A stretch of 64,000 nt of DNA from Mucinivorans hirudinis (lineage in GTDB: Bacteria; Bacteroidota; Bacteroidia; Bacteroidales; Rikenellaceae). The position numbers and the translations under genes are program-made. The stretch is from positions 62,001 through 126,000 of the forward strand of contig HG934468.1 in NCBI GenBank assembly GCA_000723505.1, given 5' to 3'. The notes beneath the pieces are model-generated. The model saw nothing but the letters and a program-made list of their open reading frames with translations. It had not been told where the DNA came from and did no database searches. How positions within the stretch are numbered: the stretch's first letter is position 1; every line of letters starts with the position of its first letter. Of this stretch, positions 34,588 to 43,619 are shown one piece after another.

Positions 34588-36753
34588 ATGGATTGCGGCG
34601 CGACTTGCTTACGTATGGTTGCGCGGTTCTATGGCAAGGGTTATCCGGCGGCATTTTTTCGGGAGCGGTGCCATACCACTCGCGAGGGGGTGTCGATGCT
34701 GGGTATTTCGGATGCGGCGGAGGGTGTGGGGTTTCGCACGATGGGGGTTAAGATCTCTTTTGAGCAGCTCTGCAATGAGGTGAATCTGCCCTGCATCGTC
34801 CACTGGAATCAGAACCACTTTGCGGTGGTCTATAACATCAAGCGCGAGAAGATTTACATTGCCGACCCTGCAGCGGGACTGTTCTGCTACGACAAGGAGC
34901 GGTTTTTGAAGAGTTGGTTATCTACCTCCTCTGAGGGCAGCGAACTGACCCTCACTCAGGGCACGGCACTGCTATTAGAGCCTACTCCGAGGTTCTACGA
35001 AGAGGAGACACCGGATGAGAGCAAGCTCCACTTCGGACACCTGTTGCGCTATCTCACGCCCTATAAACGCTATATCATTCAGTTGTTTCTGGGTCTGCTT
35101 ACGGGGAGCCTTATAAGCCTGATTTTTCCGTTTCTGACCCAGTCAGTGGTGGATACGGGTATCGGTAATAACGACATCAATATCGTTGTTGCGATTCTCA
35201 TTGCGCAGGTTATGCTGACACTGGGACAGACGGCTAATGACCTGATTAAGAGCTGGCTGATGCTCCATATCACCACCCGCATCAGCATATCGTTGATTTC
35301 GGATTTCTTGGGCAAGTTGATGCGGTTGCCTATAGCCTTTTTCGACTCTAAGATGGTGGGCGATATTATGCAGCGCATCGGCGACCATAGCCGCATCCAG
35401 TCGTTTCTGACGGGTTCGATAATCAGCATTGCCGTTGCGGCAATTACTTTTGTGATATACTCGGGTGTGATGGCGAGCTACAACCTGCCGATTCTGGGGG
35501 TGTTTGTCTTGGGTAGTGCTTTGTATGTGGGTTGGATTTTGATATTTTTGAAGCGTCGCCGCAAGTTGGACTATATGCGTTTTCAGGAGGCGGCAGCCAA
35601 CCAGAGCAATATCGTTCAGTTGATAAACGGTATGCAGGACATTAAGCTCAACAACTGCGAGAAGCAGAAGCGTTGGGTGTGGGAGGGTATCCAAGCGAAG
35701 CTCTATAAAATCAGCATCAAGGGTCTCACCCTGCAACAGACCCAGCAGGTGGGAGGTCTCTTTATCGACCAAAGCAAAAACGTCTTTATCTCCTTTTTGG
35801 CTGCTACGGCTGTGATTAACGGCGAGATGACCTTGGGTATGATGATGGCGATGCAGTATATCATCGGGCAGTTGAATGCTCCGTTGTCTCAGTTTATAGG
35901 GTTCGTTCAGGAGAGTCAGGATGCAAAGATCAGTTTGGAGCGTCTGAATGAAATTCACAGCAAGGATGATGAAGAGCCGGCATCGAAGAGTAAAATCCGT
36001 GAGATTCCCACGGGTGAAGATATAGTTTTGAGGAACGTCAGTTTTCAATACGAGGGTCCCAACTCCGAAAAGGTTTTGAACGATGTCTCTCTTACTATTG
36101 AAGCGGGCAAGGTTACGGCTATTGTCGGCACGAGTGGCAGCGGGAAGACGACGCTGCTTAAGTTGTTGCTTGGGTTTTATGAGCCTGCTTCGGGAGAGGT
36201 TTTATTAGGTTCAGTGCCCCTAAAAATGTACAGCGACACTGTTTGGCGAGGTCATTGTGCTGCGGTGATGCAGGAGGGTTATATCTTTTCGGACACTATT
36301 GCGGGCAATATCGGGGTGATGGACGAGGTTCCCGATATGAAGCGGGTGAACAAGGCTGTGGATATTGCCAACATCAGGGAGTTTATCGAGTCGTTGCCGC
36401 TGCGTTACAACACCAAAATCGGCTCGGACGGACACGGACTGAGCACGGGTCAGAAGCAGCGTTTGTTGATAGCTCGTGCGGCGTACAAGGAGGCGGAGTA
36501 TATAATGTTCGACGAGGCTACCAATTCGTTGGATGCGAACAATGAGCGTGTGATAATGGATAAGTTGCAGGGTTTTTTCCGTGGAAAGACTGTTGTTGTT
36601 GTGGCACATAGGTTGAGCACTGTTCGTAGTGCGGACAAGATAGTAGTTCTGGAGGATGGTAAGGTTGTTGAGCAGGGGACTCATCAGGAGCTTGTTGTGG
36701 GGAGGGGGGCTTATTATGAGTTGGTGAGGAATCAGTTAGAGTTAGGAAACTAA
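34588..36753 (+). CDS. C39-peptidase ABC exporter (PCAT), 5' end displaced by IS
   Basis: 721 residues as it stands. Residues 1-~125 form a C39 peptidase domain with catalytic Cys in MDCGATC, His in QNHFAVV and Asp in IADPAAG; then a six-helix membrane domain; then an ATPase with Walker A GTSGSGKTT, signature LSTGQKQRL and Walker B IMFDEATNSLD. It would remove the GG leader and export the peptide. The native gene begins at 32399; the IS removed 11 codons, but ATG 34588 lies just before the catalytic Cys, so a nearly complete enzyme could still be made if transcribed from the IS. Confidence 0.9.
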   Translation: MDCGATCLRMVARFYGKGYPAAFFRERCHTTREGVSMLGISDAAEGVGFRTMGVKISFEQLCNEVNLPCIVHWNQNHFAVVYNIKREKIYIADPAAGLFCYDKERFLKSWLSTSSEGSELTLTQGTALLLEPTPRFYEEETPDESKLHFGHLLRYLTPYKRYIIQLFLGLLTGSLISLIFPFLTQSVVDTGIGNNDINIVVAILIAQVMLTLGQTANDLIKSWLMLHITTRISISLISDFLGKLMRLPIAFFDSKMVGDIMQRIGDHSRIQSFLTGSIISIAVAAITFVIYSGVMASYNLPILGVFVLGSALYVGWILIFLKRRRKLDYMRFQEAAANQSNIVQLINGMQDIKLNNCEKQKRWVWEGIQAKLYKISIKGLTLQQTQQVGGLFIDQSKNVFISFLAATAVINGEMTLGMMMAMQYIIGQLNAPLSQFIGFVQESQDAKISLERLNEIHSKDDEEPASKSKIREIPTGEDIVLRNVSFQYEGPNSEKVLNDVSLTIEAGKVTAIVGTSGSGKTTLLKLLLGFYEPASGEVLLGSVPLKMYSDTVWRGHCAAVMQEGYIFSDTIAGNIGVMDEVPDMKRVNKAVDIANIREFIESLPLRYNTKIGSDGHGLSTGQKQRLLIARAAYKEAEYIMFDEATNSLDANNERVIMDKLQGFFRGKTVVVVAHRLSTVRSADKIVVLEDGKVVEQGTHQELVVGRGAYYELVRNQLELGN

Positions 36754-36925
36754 GTCGCGCGGCGACCCCGAATAATTAGCACCGAAAAGAAAAACGAAGT
36801 TTTTCGCGAAAGTTTTTTTGGTTCTTTTTGTTCACAAAATTCGAAGAAGAGAGGGCAATCAAGCTTGCTTGAATTGCCGAACGCCGCCGAATTTATCTAA
36901 AAAGAACGATTAGCACGAAATAAAA
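36754..36925. other. Intergenic region with hairpins
   Basis: Contains a short GTCGCGCGGCGAC palindrome and an imperfect hairpin (GGCAATCAAGC / GCTTGAATTGCC at about 36856-36880). Possibly a partial terminator between exporter and adaptor genes. Confidence 0.35.
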
Positions 36926-38194
36926 ATGCCATCAGACAATAGAGAATACAGCCCCCAGAGCACCGAAATCTTCGGCAAGATGCCCCATTGGATAATCCGC
37001 CGGGGTATGAGTGTGATATTCCTGATATTCGCCGGACTCATCGCCGGCAGCTACCTGATGAAATATCCCCAAATCGTAGTTGCCCCAATAACCATAACCA
37101 CAATCAACCCACCAACAGACCTTATCGCCAAAACTACGGGACGCATCGACACAATCTTTGCAAAAGAGGGAGCAACCGTCCATCAGGACGAAGTGGTGGC
37201 TATGCTCCAAAACAGTGCCAAATATCAAGACGCAAACAACGTACTGGAACATATCGAAAACTTCGACCCCTCTGCCGACAACTCGTGGATAGAACAAAAC
37301 TACTCTATGGGTGAATTGCAAAGCCCCTTCTCGGAGTTCCGCACCCAATATCTCAACTACCAACACTATATCAAGGCGGACAATATCGGCAAAAAGAGAC
37401 GACTATTGGAGAGACAGACCGAGCAGTATAAAACATATCTCCGCCAACTCACCTCGCAGAGAGGGTTGATAAAGAGAGATTACGAATATACACTAATCAA
37501 CTTCAGGCGAGATTCGGCACTATATGCCGACCGGGTAATCTCCTCTTTGGAGTATGAGCGCAGCGCGCAAGCTAAGCTGCAAAAAGAGAGTGCAATGGCA
37601 AGCTACGAAGCTTCGCTTACCACGACAGAGCTTACCGTGATGCAGATGGAGCAACAACTCTTGGAGCTCGACCTGCAATACGATAACGAAACGACAACCT
37701 ACAAAAACCAAATCAACGAGAGCCGCACACGCCTCTTGGCACAAATCCGCCAGTGGCAACAAAACTACCTGCTCATCTCGCCGATAGTGGGGCGATTGTC
37801 CTTTGCGAAGTTCTGGAGCAGCAACCAACACATCCAAGCGGGCGAGAAGTTGGCAACAATCATTCCGGCAGACTCCTCCGAGGTTGTGGGTATAATGGAA
37901 GTGCCCTCGGCAGGATTCGGACGTGTGGCGGTGGGTCAGACGGTGAATGTGAAGCTGAACGGCTTTCCATACTTTGAGTACGGGTTGCTCAAGGGTGTGG
38001 TAAACCGAATTTCGTCAGTTCCCGAGAAGGATGGCTATATCGTGGAGGTAACTTTTCCGCAGGGGCTGCAATCGACCTACAAAGAGCAGCTCCAACTTAT
38101 CCAAAGAATGGACGGCACGGGCGATATTATAACCCGCGACCAAAGACTGATTCAAAGATTTATTCAGCCGCTCAGGGCGTTTTTTGATAGATAA
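36926..38194 (+). CDS. HlyD-family membrane fusion protein
   Basis: 422 residues: one N-terminal membrane helix (~30-47), a split lipoyl-like domain (TTGRIDTIFAKEGATVHQDEVVAML and SPIVGRLSFAKFWSSNQHIQAGEKL) around a long coiled coil (~145-260), and a C-terminal beta-barrel domain. It links the C39 ABC exporter to an outer-membrane channel (type I secretion). The channel gene is not in the window. Confidence 0.88.
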   Translation: MPSDNREYSPQSTEIFGKMPHWIIRRGMSVIFLIFAGLIAGSYLMKYPQIVVAPITITTINPPTDLIAKTTGRIDTIFAKEGATVHQDEVVAMLQNSAKYQDANNVLEHIENFDPSADNSWIEQNYSMGELQSPFSEFRTQYLNYQHYIKADNIGKKRRLLERQTEQYKTYLRQLTSQRGLIKRDYEYTLINFRRDSALYADRVISSLEYERSAQAKLQKESAMASYEASLTTTELTVMQMEQQLLELDLQYDNETTTYKNQINESRTRLLAQIRQWQQNYLLISPIVGRLSFAKFWSSNQHIQAGEKLATIIPADSSEVVGIMEVPSAGFGRVAVGQTVNVKLNGFPYFEYGLLKGVVNRISSVPEKDGYIVEVTFPQGLQSTYKEQLQLIQRMDGTGDIITRDQRLIQRFIQPLRAFFDR

Positions 38195-38221
38195 TCTAAT
38201 TTATACACTCAATAATTGGGG

Positions 38222-38312
38222 TGTCATTCTGAGCGAAGCGAAGAATCTACATAGAAATAAAACTCTAACTTTCAAATCAATAAATAGATTCTTCGCTTCG
38301 CTCAGAATGACA
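38222..38312. repeat. 28-bp perfect inverted repeat
   Basis: Arms at 38222-38249 and 38285-38312, beginning TGTCATTCTGAGCGAAGCG, around a 35-base loop. This sequence is a widely dispersed repeat in Bacteroidetes and other genomes; here it could serve as a terminator after the adaptor gene. Confidence 0.85.
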
Positions 38313-38381
38313 AACTAATGGTTTTTTTGAGGGAGTCGTGAGGATAATTTAGAGGAAAAAACAGTGTAATCTAAATCTAAT

Positions 38382-39176
38382 ATGAAGATAGAATTTACCC
38401 GCGAACAACGAATCACCAACGCCTTGATGCTGCACTCTACCGCGGTGGAGGATTGCGGATTGCTGCACGGTAAGATGGGCATTGCTCTCTACTTTCACCA
38501 TTTGGCGCGCAGTAGCGGTAATGCTGTTTTTGCAGAGTTTGCCTCAGAGCTTATTGATAATGTAACCGAGTCGCTGCACGCCGATATGTCCTTGGAGTTT
38601 GCGAGCGGCATAACTGGCATCGGTTGGGCAGTTGAATATCTGATACAAAACGGATTTGTAGAAGCCGATGCCGACGATATTCTCGAGGAGTTCGATTCAA
38701 AAGTTACAAATACGCTTATCCACTCGGACAACAACATCGAGACCTTGCTTTCGATAGGACACTACTATATCTCTCGGCTTCGTTATCGAGCCAATGATGA
38801 GGAGAACCTTACCGCCTTGGATTTGAAATACAATACCATTCTCTTTATCGACGAATTGGAGAGAAAGATTAACGCCGACAGCCCCTCGGCAGATGTTCTC
38901 TACCTGCTTGATGAACTGCATAAACTCAGCGTTTTCAACTATAAAGTCGAAAAAATCAGAGCGAAGATTCCGCCTGCGGAGTATGATTTTCTTGTTCCGT
39001 TTGTCCCTCGGCTCACTCGTGCACAGGTTGAAACGTTGCTCGACTCTTCGGACATAAAATCGAAGTACGCGGGTTATGATATGAACTCTATTCCCGAGTC
39101 GGAGCGTTGGGGAATTAAAAATGGCATTGCGGGTATAGGGTTGCAAAAAATAATCAACGACAATGACTTACGCTGA
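38382..39176 (+). CDS. Small LanC-like protein 2
   Basis: 264 residues. GLLHGKMGIALYFHHL, ASGITGIGWAVEYLIQNGF and the final GIKNGIAGIGLQKI are LanC-type motifs, and the protein aligns along its length with the one at 30318. As there, no WCxG or CHG zinc motif is visible; its one Cys is in EDCGLLHG. Probably a non-lanthionine-forming helical-barrel protein. The stop overlaps the next gene by 14 bp. Confidence 0.7.
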   Translation: MKIEFTREQRITNALMLHSTAVEDCGLLHGKMGIALYFHHLARSSGNAVFAEFASELIDNVTESLHADMSLEFASGITGIGWAVEYLIQNGFVEADADDILEEFDSKVTNTLIHSDNNIETLLSIGHYYISRLRYRANDEENLTALDLKYNTILFIDELERKINADSPSADVLYLLDELHKLSVFNYKVEKIRAKIPPAEYDFLVPFVPRLTRAQVETLLDSSDIKSKYAGYDMNSIPESERWGIKNGIAGIGLQKIINDNDLR

Positions 39177-39882
39177 CCTAACAATCGTAATCCCCGTTCG
39201 CATAGATTCGGCAGAGCGATTGAGAAATCTGAATTTTGTGTTGAACCGGTTGCGAGAGCTTGAAGGATTGAAAATTATAGTTCTTGAAGCCGATATAGTT
39301 TCCAAGACAGATAACTACGAAGGTGTACGTAAAGTCTTTGTCGAGGATTGCAACCCTCTTTTCCACCGAACAAAGTATATCAATATTTTGAACAGCTTGG
39401 CAGATACCAAGCTTCTCGGTGTCTGGGATTCGGATGTGATTGTCCCTTTGGAACAGTTTGATGACGCTTTGGAGCTGCTCAGAAGTAATAGTGCTGATAT
39501 GGTCTATCCCTACGATGGTCGGTTTTACAATGTATACGGCTCGTTGCTTGAGGAGTTTTTGCAGAGCAGAGACGAAAAGATTCTAACCCAAAATAGAGAT
39601 AATCACCATTTAGTCTTTGGACACCACTCCTGCGGCGGAGCGTTTGTGGTCAGAAGAGAAGCCTACACACAAGCAGGCGGAGAGAACGAACGTTTCATAG
39701 CTTGGGCACCGGAGGATTTGGAGCGTTATAAACGGTGGGAGGTTCTCAGTTGCAGAGTCCTGCGCACTCAAGGGGCAATTTATCATCTTTGGCATCCAAT
39801 AGGCGAGAATAGCAGGTACTTCAACAGTCAAATCAAAAAAGATGCTCTGAAAACTTTACTTGAAATATGCCGTGTAAAATGA
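39163..39882 (+). CDS. GT-A glycosyltransferase (family 2-like)
   Basis: 239 residues. TIVIPVRIDSAERLRNL at the start, metal-binding WDSDVIVP (DxD) at about residue 88, and the acceptor-side HHSCGGAFVVRREAY and WAPEDLERYKRW motifs (Glu-Asp catalytic pair), as in galactosyltransferase-type GT-A enzymes. Overlaps both neighbours, so operonic with LanC-like 2 and the CMP-sugar gene. Confidence 0.82.
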   Translation: MTYADLTIVIPVRIDSAERLRNLNFVLNRLRELEGLKIIVLEADIVSKTDNYEGVRKVFVEDCNPLFHRTKYINILNSLADTKLLGVWDSDVIVPLEQFDDALELLRSNSADMVYPYDGRFYNVYGSLLEEFLQSRDEKILTQNRDNHHLVFGHHSCGGAFVVRREAYTQAGGENERFIAWAPEDLERYKRWEVLSCRVLRTQGAIYHLWHPIGENSRYFNSQIKKDALKTLLEICRVK

Positions 39883-40547
39883 AAAAGATTGCTTTTATAC
39901 CCCTTCGGGCTCAAAGTAAAGGGATTGAAGGGAAAAACACCAAAGCGTTACGAGGTAAGCCTCTGTTTTGTTGGATACTCGATACGGTCATATCTTGCTC
40001 GGAGTTTGACGAGATATGGGTGGCGACCGATTGCGATTGTGTACGTTCTATTCTTGGGGATAGCTACCCAACTGTATCTCTCTTTGACCGAAGTAGTGAA
40101 AGTGCGACAGACCTATCGCCTACGATAGATGTTGTTATGGAATTTTTATCGACTAAGTCATACGCCGGGGGCGACTGGTTTGTGCTATTTCAAGCAACAT
40201 CGCCATTTACAAGACAAGAGGAGATTAAAAAATTGTGTGCTGTTATTGGGCAAACAGACAAGGTATCTATTGTCGCCTGTTACCGTTCAAATCGTTTTAG
40301 GTGGAGTAGTGAAGGTGTGCCGTTAGACTATTCGTGGAGTAACAAACCTCGTCGTCAAGATTACGAAGGGTTGTTGCTTGAAGCCGGAGCATTCTATGCT
40401 TCCAAAATATCGTCAATCGAACAATCAAAGCAACTTATAACATCACCGGCGGAAGTTGTAGAGATAAGCGAAACGACAGCTTTAGATATCGACAATCTCA
40501 TTGACTTTGCAATGGCTGAAACATTTATTGAATATGGATTATTATAG
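39879..40547 (+). CDS. CMP-sugar synthetase-like nucleotidyltransferase
   Basis: 222 residues from Met 39879. FIPLRAQSKGIEGKNTKALRGKPLFCW carries the R(x)QSKGxxxKN signature of CMP-sialic acid/CMP-Kdo-type cytidylyltransferases (NeuA family), followed by WVATDCDCVRS, LFQATSPF and ALDIDNLIDF. It should activate an acidic sugar with CTP. The sugar is not identifiable, and no sialic acid synthase (NeuB) gene is present here. Confidence 0.82.
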   Translation: MKKIAFIPLRAQSKGIEGKNTKALRGKPLFCWILDTVISCSEFDEIWVATDCDCVRSILGDSYPTVSLFDRSSESATDLSPTIDVVMEFLSTKSYAGGDWFVLFQATSPFTRQEEIKKLCAVIGQTDKVSIVACYRSNRFRWSSEGVPLDYSWSNKPRRQDYEGLLLEAGAFYASKISSIEQSKQLITSPAEVVEISETTALDIDNLIDFAMAETFIEYGLL

Positions 40548-41859
40548 GGAATATCTTGATACGCTCGATGATATATTATTTGAGTTCGTTTCTCAAAAGG
40601 AACGATTTATGCTTCTCGGCAAAACATCCGCAAACAAGGCTGTTAAAAATACTCTGTGGTCTAAATTAATATTGGACGGAACACGTGAATATTATAACAA
40701 ATGTAGAAAACAAGGAGTATCTGTTTCAGAACTAAAATCTGAAATATTATTATTGTTATCCCAAAAATACGGCATTGCCGATGACGATACAGCGAAATTA
40801 ATTCATAATGACGACTTTACTAATTACGACTTTCTAAGGCAGTACAAAGGAACGATAGTTGTCTTTTGTATGAATGCACGACAAATAGACCTTTGGATAC
40901 CGATTATATCACAAAATGATAGCTCCGTTTTAATGTTATGCAATTTCGATACCGAAAAATCCATTTTTGCTGACGGTAATTTCACGGTATTGGAACTTAG
41001 CTTTCTATCAGACATATATATCCATAACAGCTATTTAGAGCGTTGTTTTACAGCGGTTTTTGAATATGCGAACCTTTTTACGATGCTGATAAATGTTTTG
41101 AAACCGCAACAAGTAATGGTAATGGAGGGGTGTCATTTTGAAACCGAGATACTTGCAGCAGTTTGTCGCCCACAATCCATCGAGACGGTATGTTATCAGC
41201 AAGGTTGGCCATCTGTGATGCACACACGTTTCAGAGATATGGGTTACGATAGATTCATCACTTGGGGAGAGGAATTTAATGAATTGTGGCGCAGATACAA
41301 CCCTGCTGTAAAATTTGAAACGGGGTGCTATCCATATTCGATTTGTAAGTGCAAGATTGGCAATGCTGTAACCTTCTTTTTACAAGCTCCGATAATTATT
41401 TCGGACGATGATTATTTTGACCAACTACTTCAACTTGCCCGCTATATCGCAATTCAGCACTCTAATGTTATAGTTCTAATTAGAGAACATCCTGAGTATA
41501 GATTGAGCACAGAGCAAAAGCTAAAATTTGAGCAAATGAACAATGTCGAATTTGTATCGGATATTCCTTTATATGAGGTTTTTGAAAGAACACTGATTTC
41601 TGTCTCTATATTCTCCTCCACAATTATCGAAAGTCTTGTTCACAACTCTATCCCATTTGTTTTAGACCCGACAACGGACGGATGTTACTATCCATTAGTC
41701 GATGATTGGGGAGTAGAGGTTCATTCTCTTGAAAGTGCAAAGGAAAAGTTGGCAGAGCTTATCAAGGATAAAACTTTACAGAACAAAATGTTTAGAGGGA
41801 TAGAAAAATGGAGACCTATATATTTTACACAGAAATCAATCGTCAAAATTCAACAATAG
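40534..41859 (+). CDS. Putative GT-B sugar/polyol-phosphate transferase
   Basis: 441 residues from Met 40534 (MDYYREYLDT), overlapping the cytidylyltransferase end by 14 bp. Not confidently assigned. The C-terminal half has the pattern of capsule-type GT-B transferases: IREHPEYRLS, FVSDIPLYEVFERT and SIFSSTIIESLVHNSIPFVLDP (His-Pro and Ser-Ser/Glu donor-site motifs, as in polysialyl- and CDP-glycerol transferases). Given the adjacent CMP-sugar synthetase it is a good candidate for the enzyme using that donor. Confidence 0.6.
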   Translation: MDYYREYLDTLDDILFEFVSQKERFMLLGKTSANKAVKNTLWSKLILDGTREYYNKCRKQGVSVSELKSEILLLLSQKYGIADDDTAKLIHNDDFTNYDFLRQYKGTIVVFCMNARQIDLWIPIISQNDSSVLMLCNFDTEKSIFADGNFTVLELSFLSDIYIHNSYLERCFTAVFEYANLFTMLINVLKPQQVMVMEGCHFETEILAAVCRPQSIETVCYQQGWPSVMHTRFRDMGYDRFITWGEEFNELWRRYNPAVKFETGCYPYSICKCKIGNAVTFFLQAPIIISDDDYFDQLLQLARYIAIQHSNVIVLIREHPEYRLSTEQKLKFEQMNNVEFVSDIPLYEVFERTLISVSIFSSTIIESLVHNSIPFVLDPTTDGCYYPLVDDWGVEVHSLESAKEKLAELIKDKTLQNKMFRGIEKWRPIYFTQKSIVKIQQ

Positions 41860-41877
41860 GGCTCTATGTCGTAAGTA

Positions 41878-41923
41878 GTGGGTAATGTATTTATGTTGTT
41901 GCTTGATAAAATACATTACTCAC
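41878..41923. terminator. Hairpin after the sugar-transferase operon
   Basis: GTAATGTATTT (41882-41892) pairs with AAATACATTAC (41909-41919), extended outward with one mismatch. Marks the end of the 38382-41859 operon. Confidence 0.65.
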
Positions 41924-42053
41924 GTTAAACTGCATAGTAGAGTCGAGATTGTAAATGATATGCTTATTCTACCGCTTACGAAAGAGGGTTCAGAATTAAA
42001 GAAATAGATAACCCTGCAGGCAATTATCTGCGAGGTTGCTTGCCTCGTCTTAA

Positions 42054-43116
42054 CCCAACTTCAACGCAGTATGTATGCAAATTTGCTGTTCTTTAAGCCT
42101 TATCTGTTTTTGGCTTTCTGCGTGGGTACTACGGATTTTTCAATTCGGAGGTGGTGGTGCAGTTTTGATTGTGTGTCGTCTAAATGGTATGGGGTTGTAT
42201 CCGAGGATTCGATATAGTTCCGAGGCGGCATCTGTTGGGTCTGAACAGATACGTAGTTCTATTTGTTCTCCGAGTGCGTTTTCTGCTTTTGTGGTGATAG
42301 CCTTTTGGGTGGATAGGATGCGTTTTAATTCAGCCCAGTAATGGGTTATGCCTTGTAACTTTAGTTTGTGTCGAACTGTGTTTAAAATCCAGTATGATAG
42401 CAGTCCGAAGAATAGATGGGCATCGGAGTTGTCATCTGTCTGATGGTAGATGGGGCGCAATTCCAGGTCTGTTTTGAGTTGCCGGTTTGATGTCTCTATC
42501 TCTCTAATCAAGTTATAGTACTCCCACGTAGTTCGCTCGTCAAGGGTGGCTACGTTGGTGCGCAGGAAGTATGTACCAAAGCCTTGCTCAGCCTGGTCTT
42601 GGCTGATTTTGATTTGCCATCTGCCTCATCATAACTTGCTCGTGCGGAATCAATCTTGCCGCTATCCTTTATCTGACTCCAAAACTTCTCGATGTATCCA
42701 CGAACCTTTTCACTGTACTCTCCTCTGGGATCGGCAGTAAACATCGCCTGCTGAGCTGGGATATACGCACTCTGCTCTATCATATAGGTCAGACCGCGGC
42801 AATCTGCACAATCTCATCGCTGCACAAATCGGGAAGATAGCCCGGAGTCAACATTACACGGGTATGCACACGTCCTATAACGTCACGGAAGGACTCCTTG
42901 ATTTTATAATAAGGGAGTTCCCTGCCGTGCTCGGCGCTCAAGCGTATGTTCGATGTGAAGTACATGCCCGCTAAGGTACAACATAAAATTTACTCCCGTG
43001 GGTATTACAAAGCACTTCACCAAATAAGCATCTTCTGAAAATCAACTCAATAGTATGAAATCACCCCCATTTTTGAGCAAAAAAACACCGAAAAAACTTT
43101 TTGGCGTTGAAGTTGG
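42054..43116 (-). mobile_element. IS1634-family element, copy 3, internally deleted (1063 bp)
   Basis: Both IS ends are present. The middle 1089 bp of the 2152-bp element are missing (junction near 42621), and there is a 1-bp loss near 42799 plus scattered substitutions. Flanking tetranucleotides are TTAA and TTAG, one base apart. Confidence 0.9.
42140..42965 (-). pseudogene. IS1634 transposase remnant, copy 3
   Basis: Retains the N-terminal ~110 codons and C-terminal ~165 codons of the 637-residue protein, out of frame with each other. Its 3' part mixes features of both transposase variants (QDQAEQ with ATLDERTTWEYY). Confidence 0.88.
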
Positions 43117-43170
43117 GTTAGGTGTTCCGCCCAAAATTTGCCCTTTACACCGCAAAATATAAAATAAATT

Positions 43171-43200
43171 TTGATAATTAAAAAAACAGTTGTATATTTG
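43171..43200 (+). promoter_or_regulatory. blaI promoter
   Basis: TTG (43171-43173), 19 bp, TATATTTG (43193-43200): an ideal Bacteroidetes promoter, ending 22 bp before the blaI ATG. Autorepression by BlaI is expected. Confidence 0.75.
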
Positions 43201-43222
43201 CAATAATAAAAATATAACTATT

Positions 43223-43612
43223 ATGAGGAGAGAACTAAAAACAAACGAGCTTACGCGTGCCGAGTTAGAGATTATGCAGGCTATTTGGGAGCTTGGCGAA
43301 TGTTTTCTTGGAGAGATTACCGAGGCTATTGCCGAGCCCAAGCCTGCCTATAATACGGTGGCATCGACACTCAAGGTGTTGGTTAACAAAGGATATGTGG
43401 GCTACAGGGTGTGGAACAAGTCACATCAATACTTTGCCGTTTTACGAAAAGATGATTATCGTGCCACCACTCTGCGCCACACTCTCGGCCGCTTTTTTGA
43501 CAACTCGCCCGCACAATTGGTCGCTTTTCTGAATGATAGCGGAACGCTTACAAACAAGGAATATGAGGATTTGAGAGAGATTGCACGTCAAATTGTAGAA
43601 TCTAAAAAATAG
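43223..43612 (+). CDS. blaI: BlaI/MecI-family transcriptional repressor
   Basis: 129 residues from ATG 43223. Winged-helix DNA-binding domain (LTRAELEIMQAIWELGECFLGEITEAI, then YNTVASTLKVLVNKGYV) and a C-terminal dimerisation region. In this family a BlaR1-type membrane peptidase inactivates the repressor; here that partner gene is broken, so the repressor may be locked on. It lies 7 bp before blaR1. Confidence 0.88.
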   Translation: MRRELKTNELTRAELEIMQAIWELGECFLGEITEAIAEPKPAYNTVASTLKVLVNKGYVGYRVWNKSHQYFAVLRKDDYRATTLRHTLGRFFDNSPAQLVAFLNDSGTLTNKEYEDLREIARQIVESKK

Positions 43613-43619
43613 TAATACA

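Noticed and set aside
35143-36048. 301-codon antisense frame in the exporter gene
   Set aside because: Shadow of the ABC transporter; His/Gln-rich composition typical of antisense reading.
36932-37366. 144-codon antisense frame in the HlyD-type gene
   Set aside because: Shadow frame; the plus-strand gene has clear domains.
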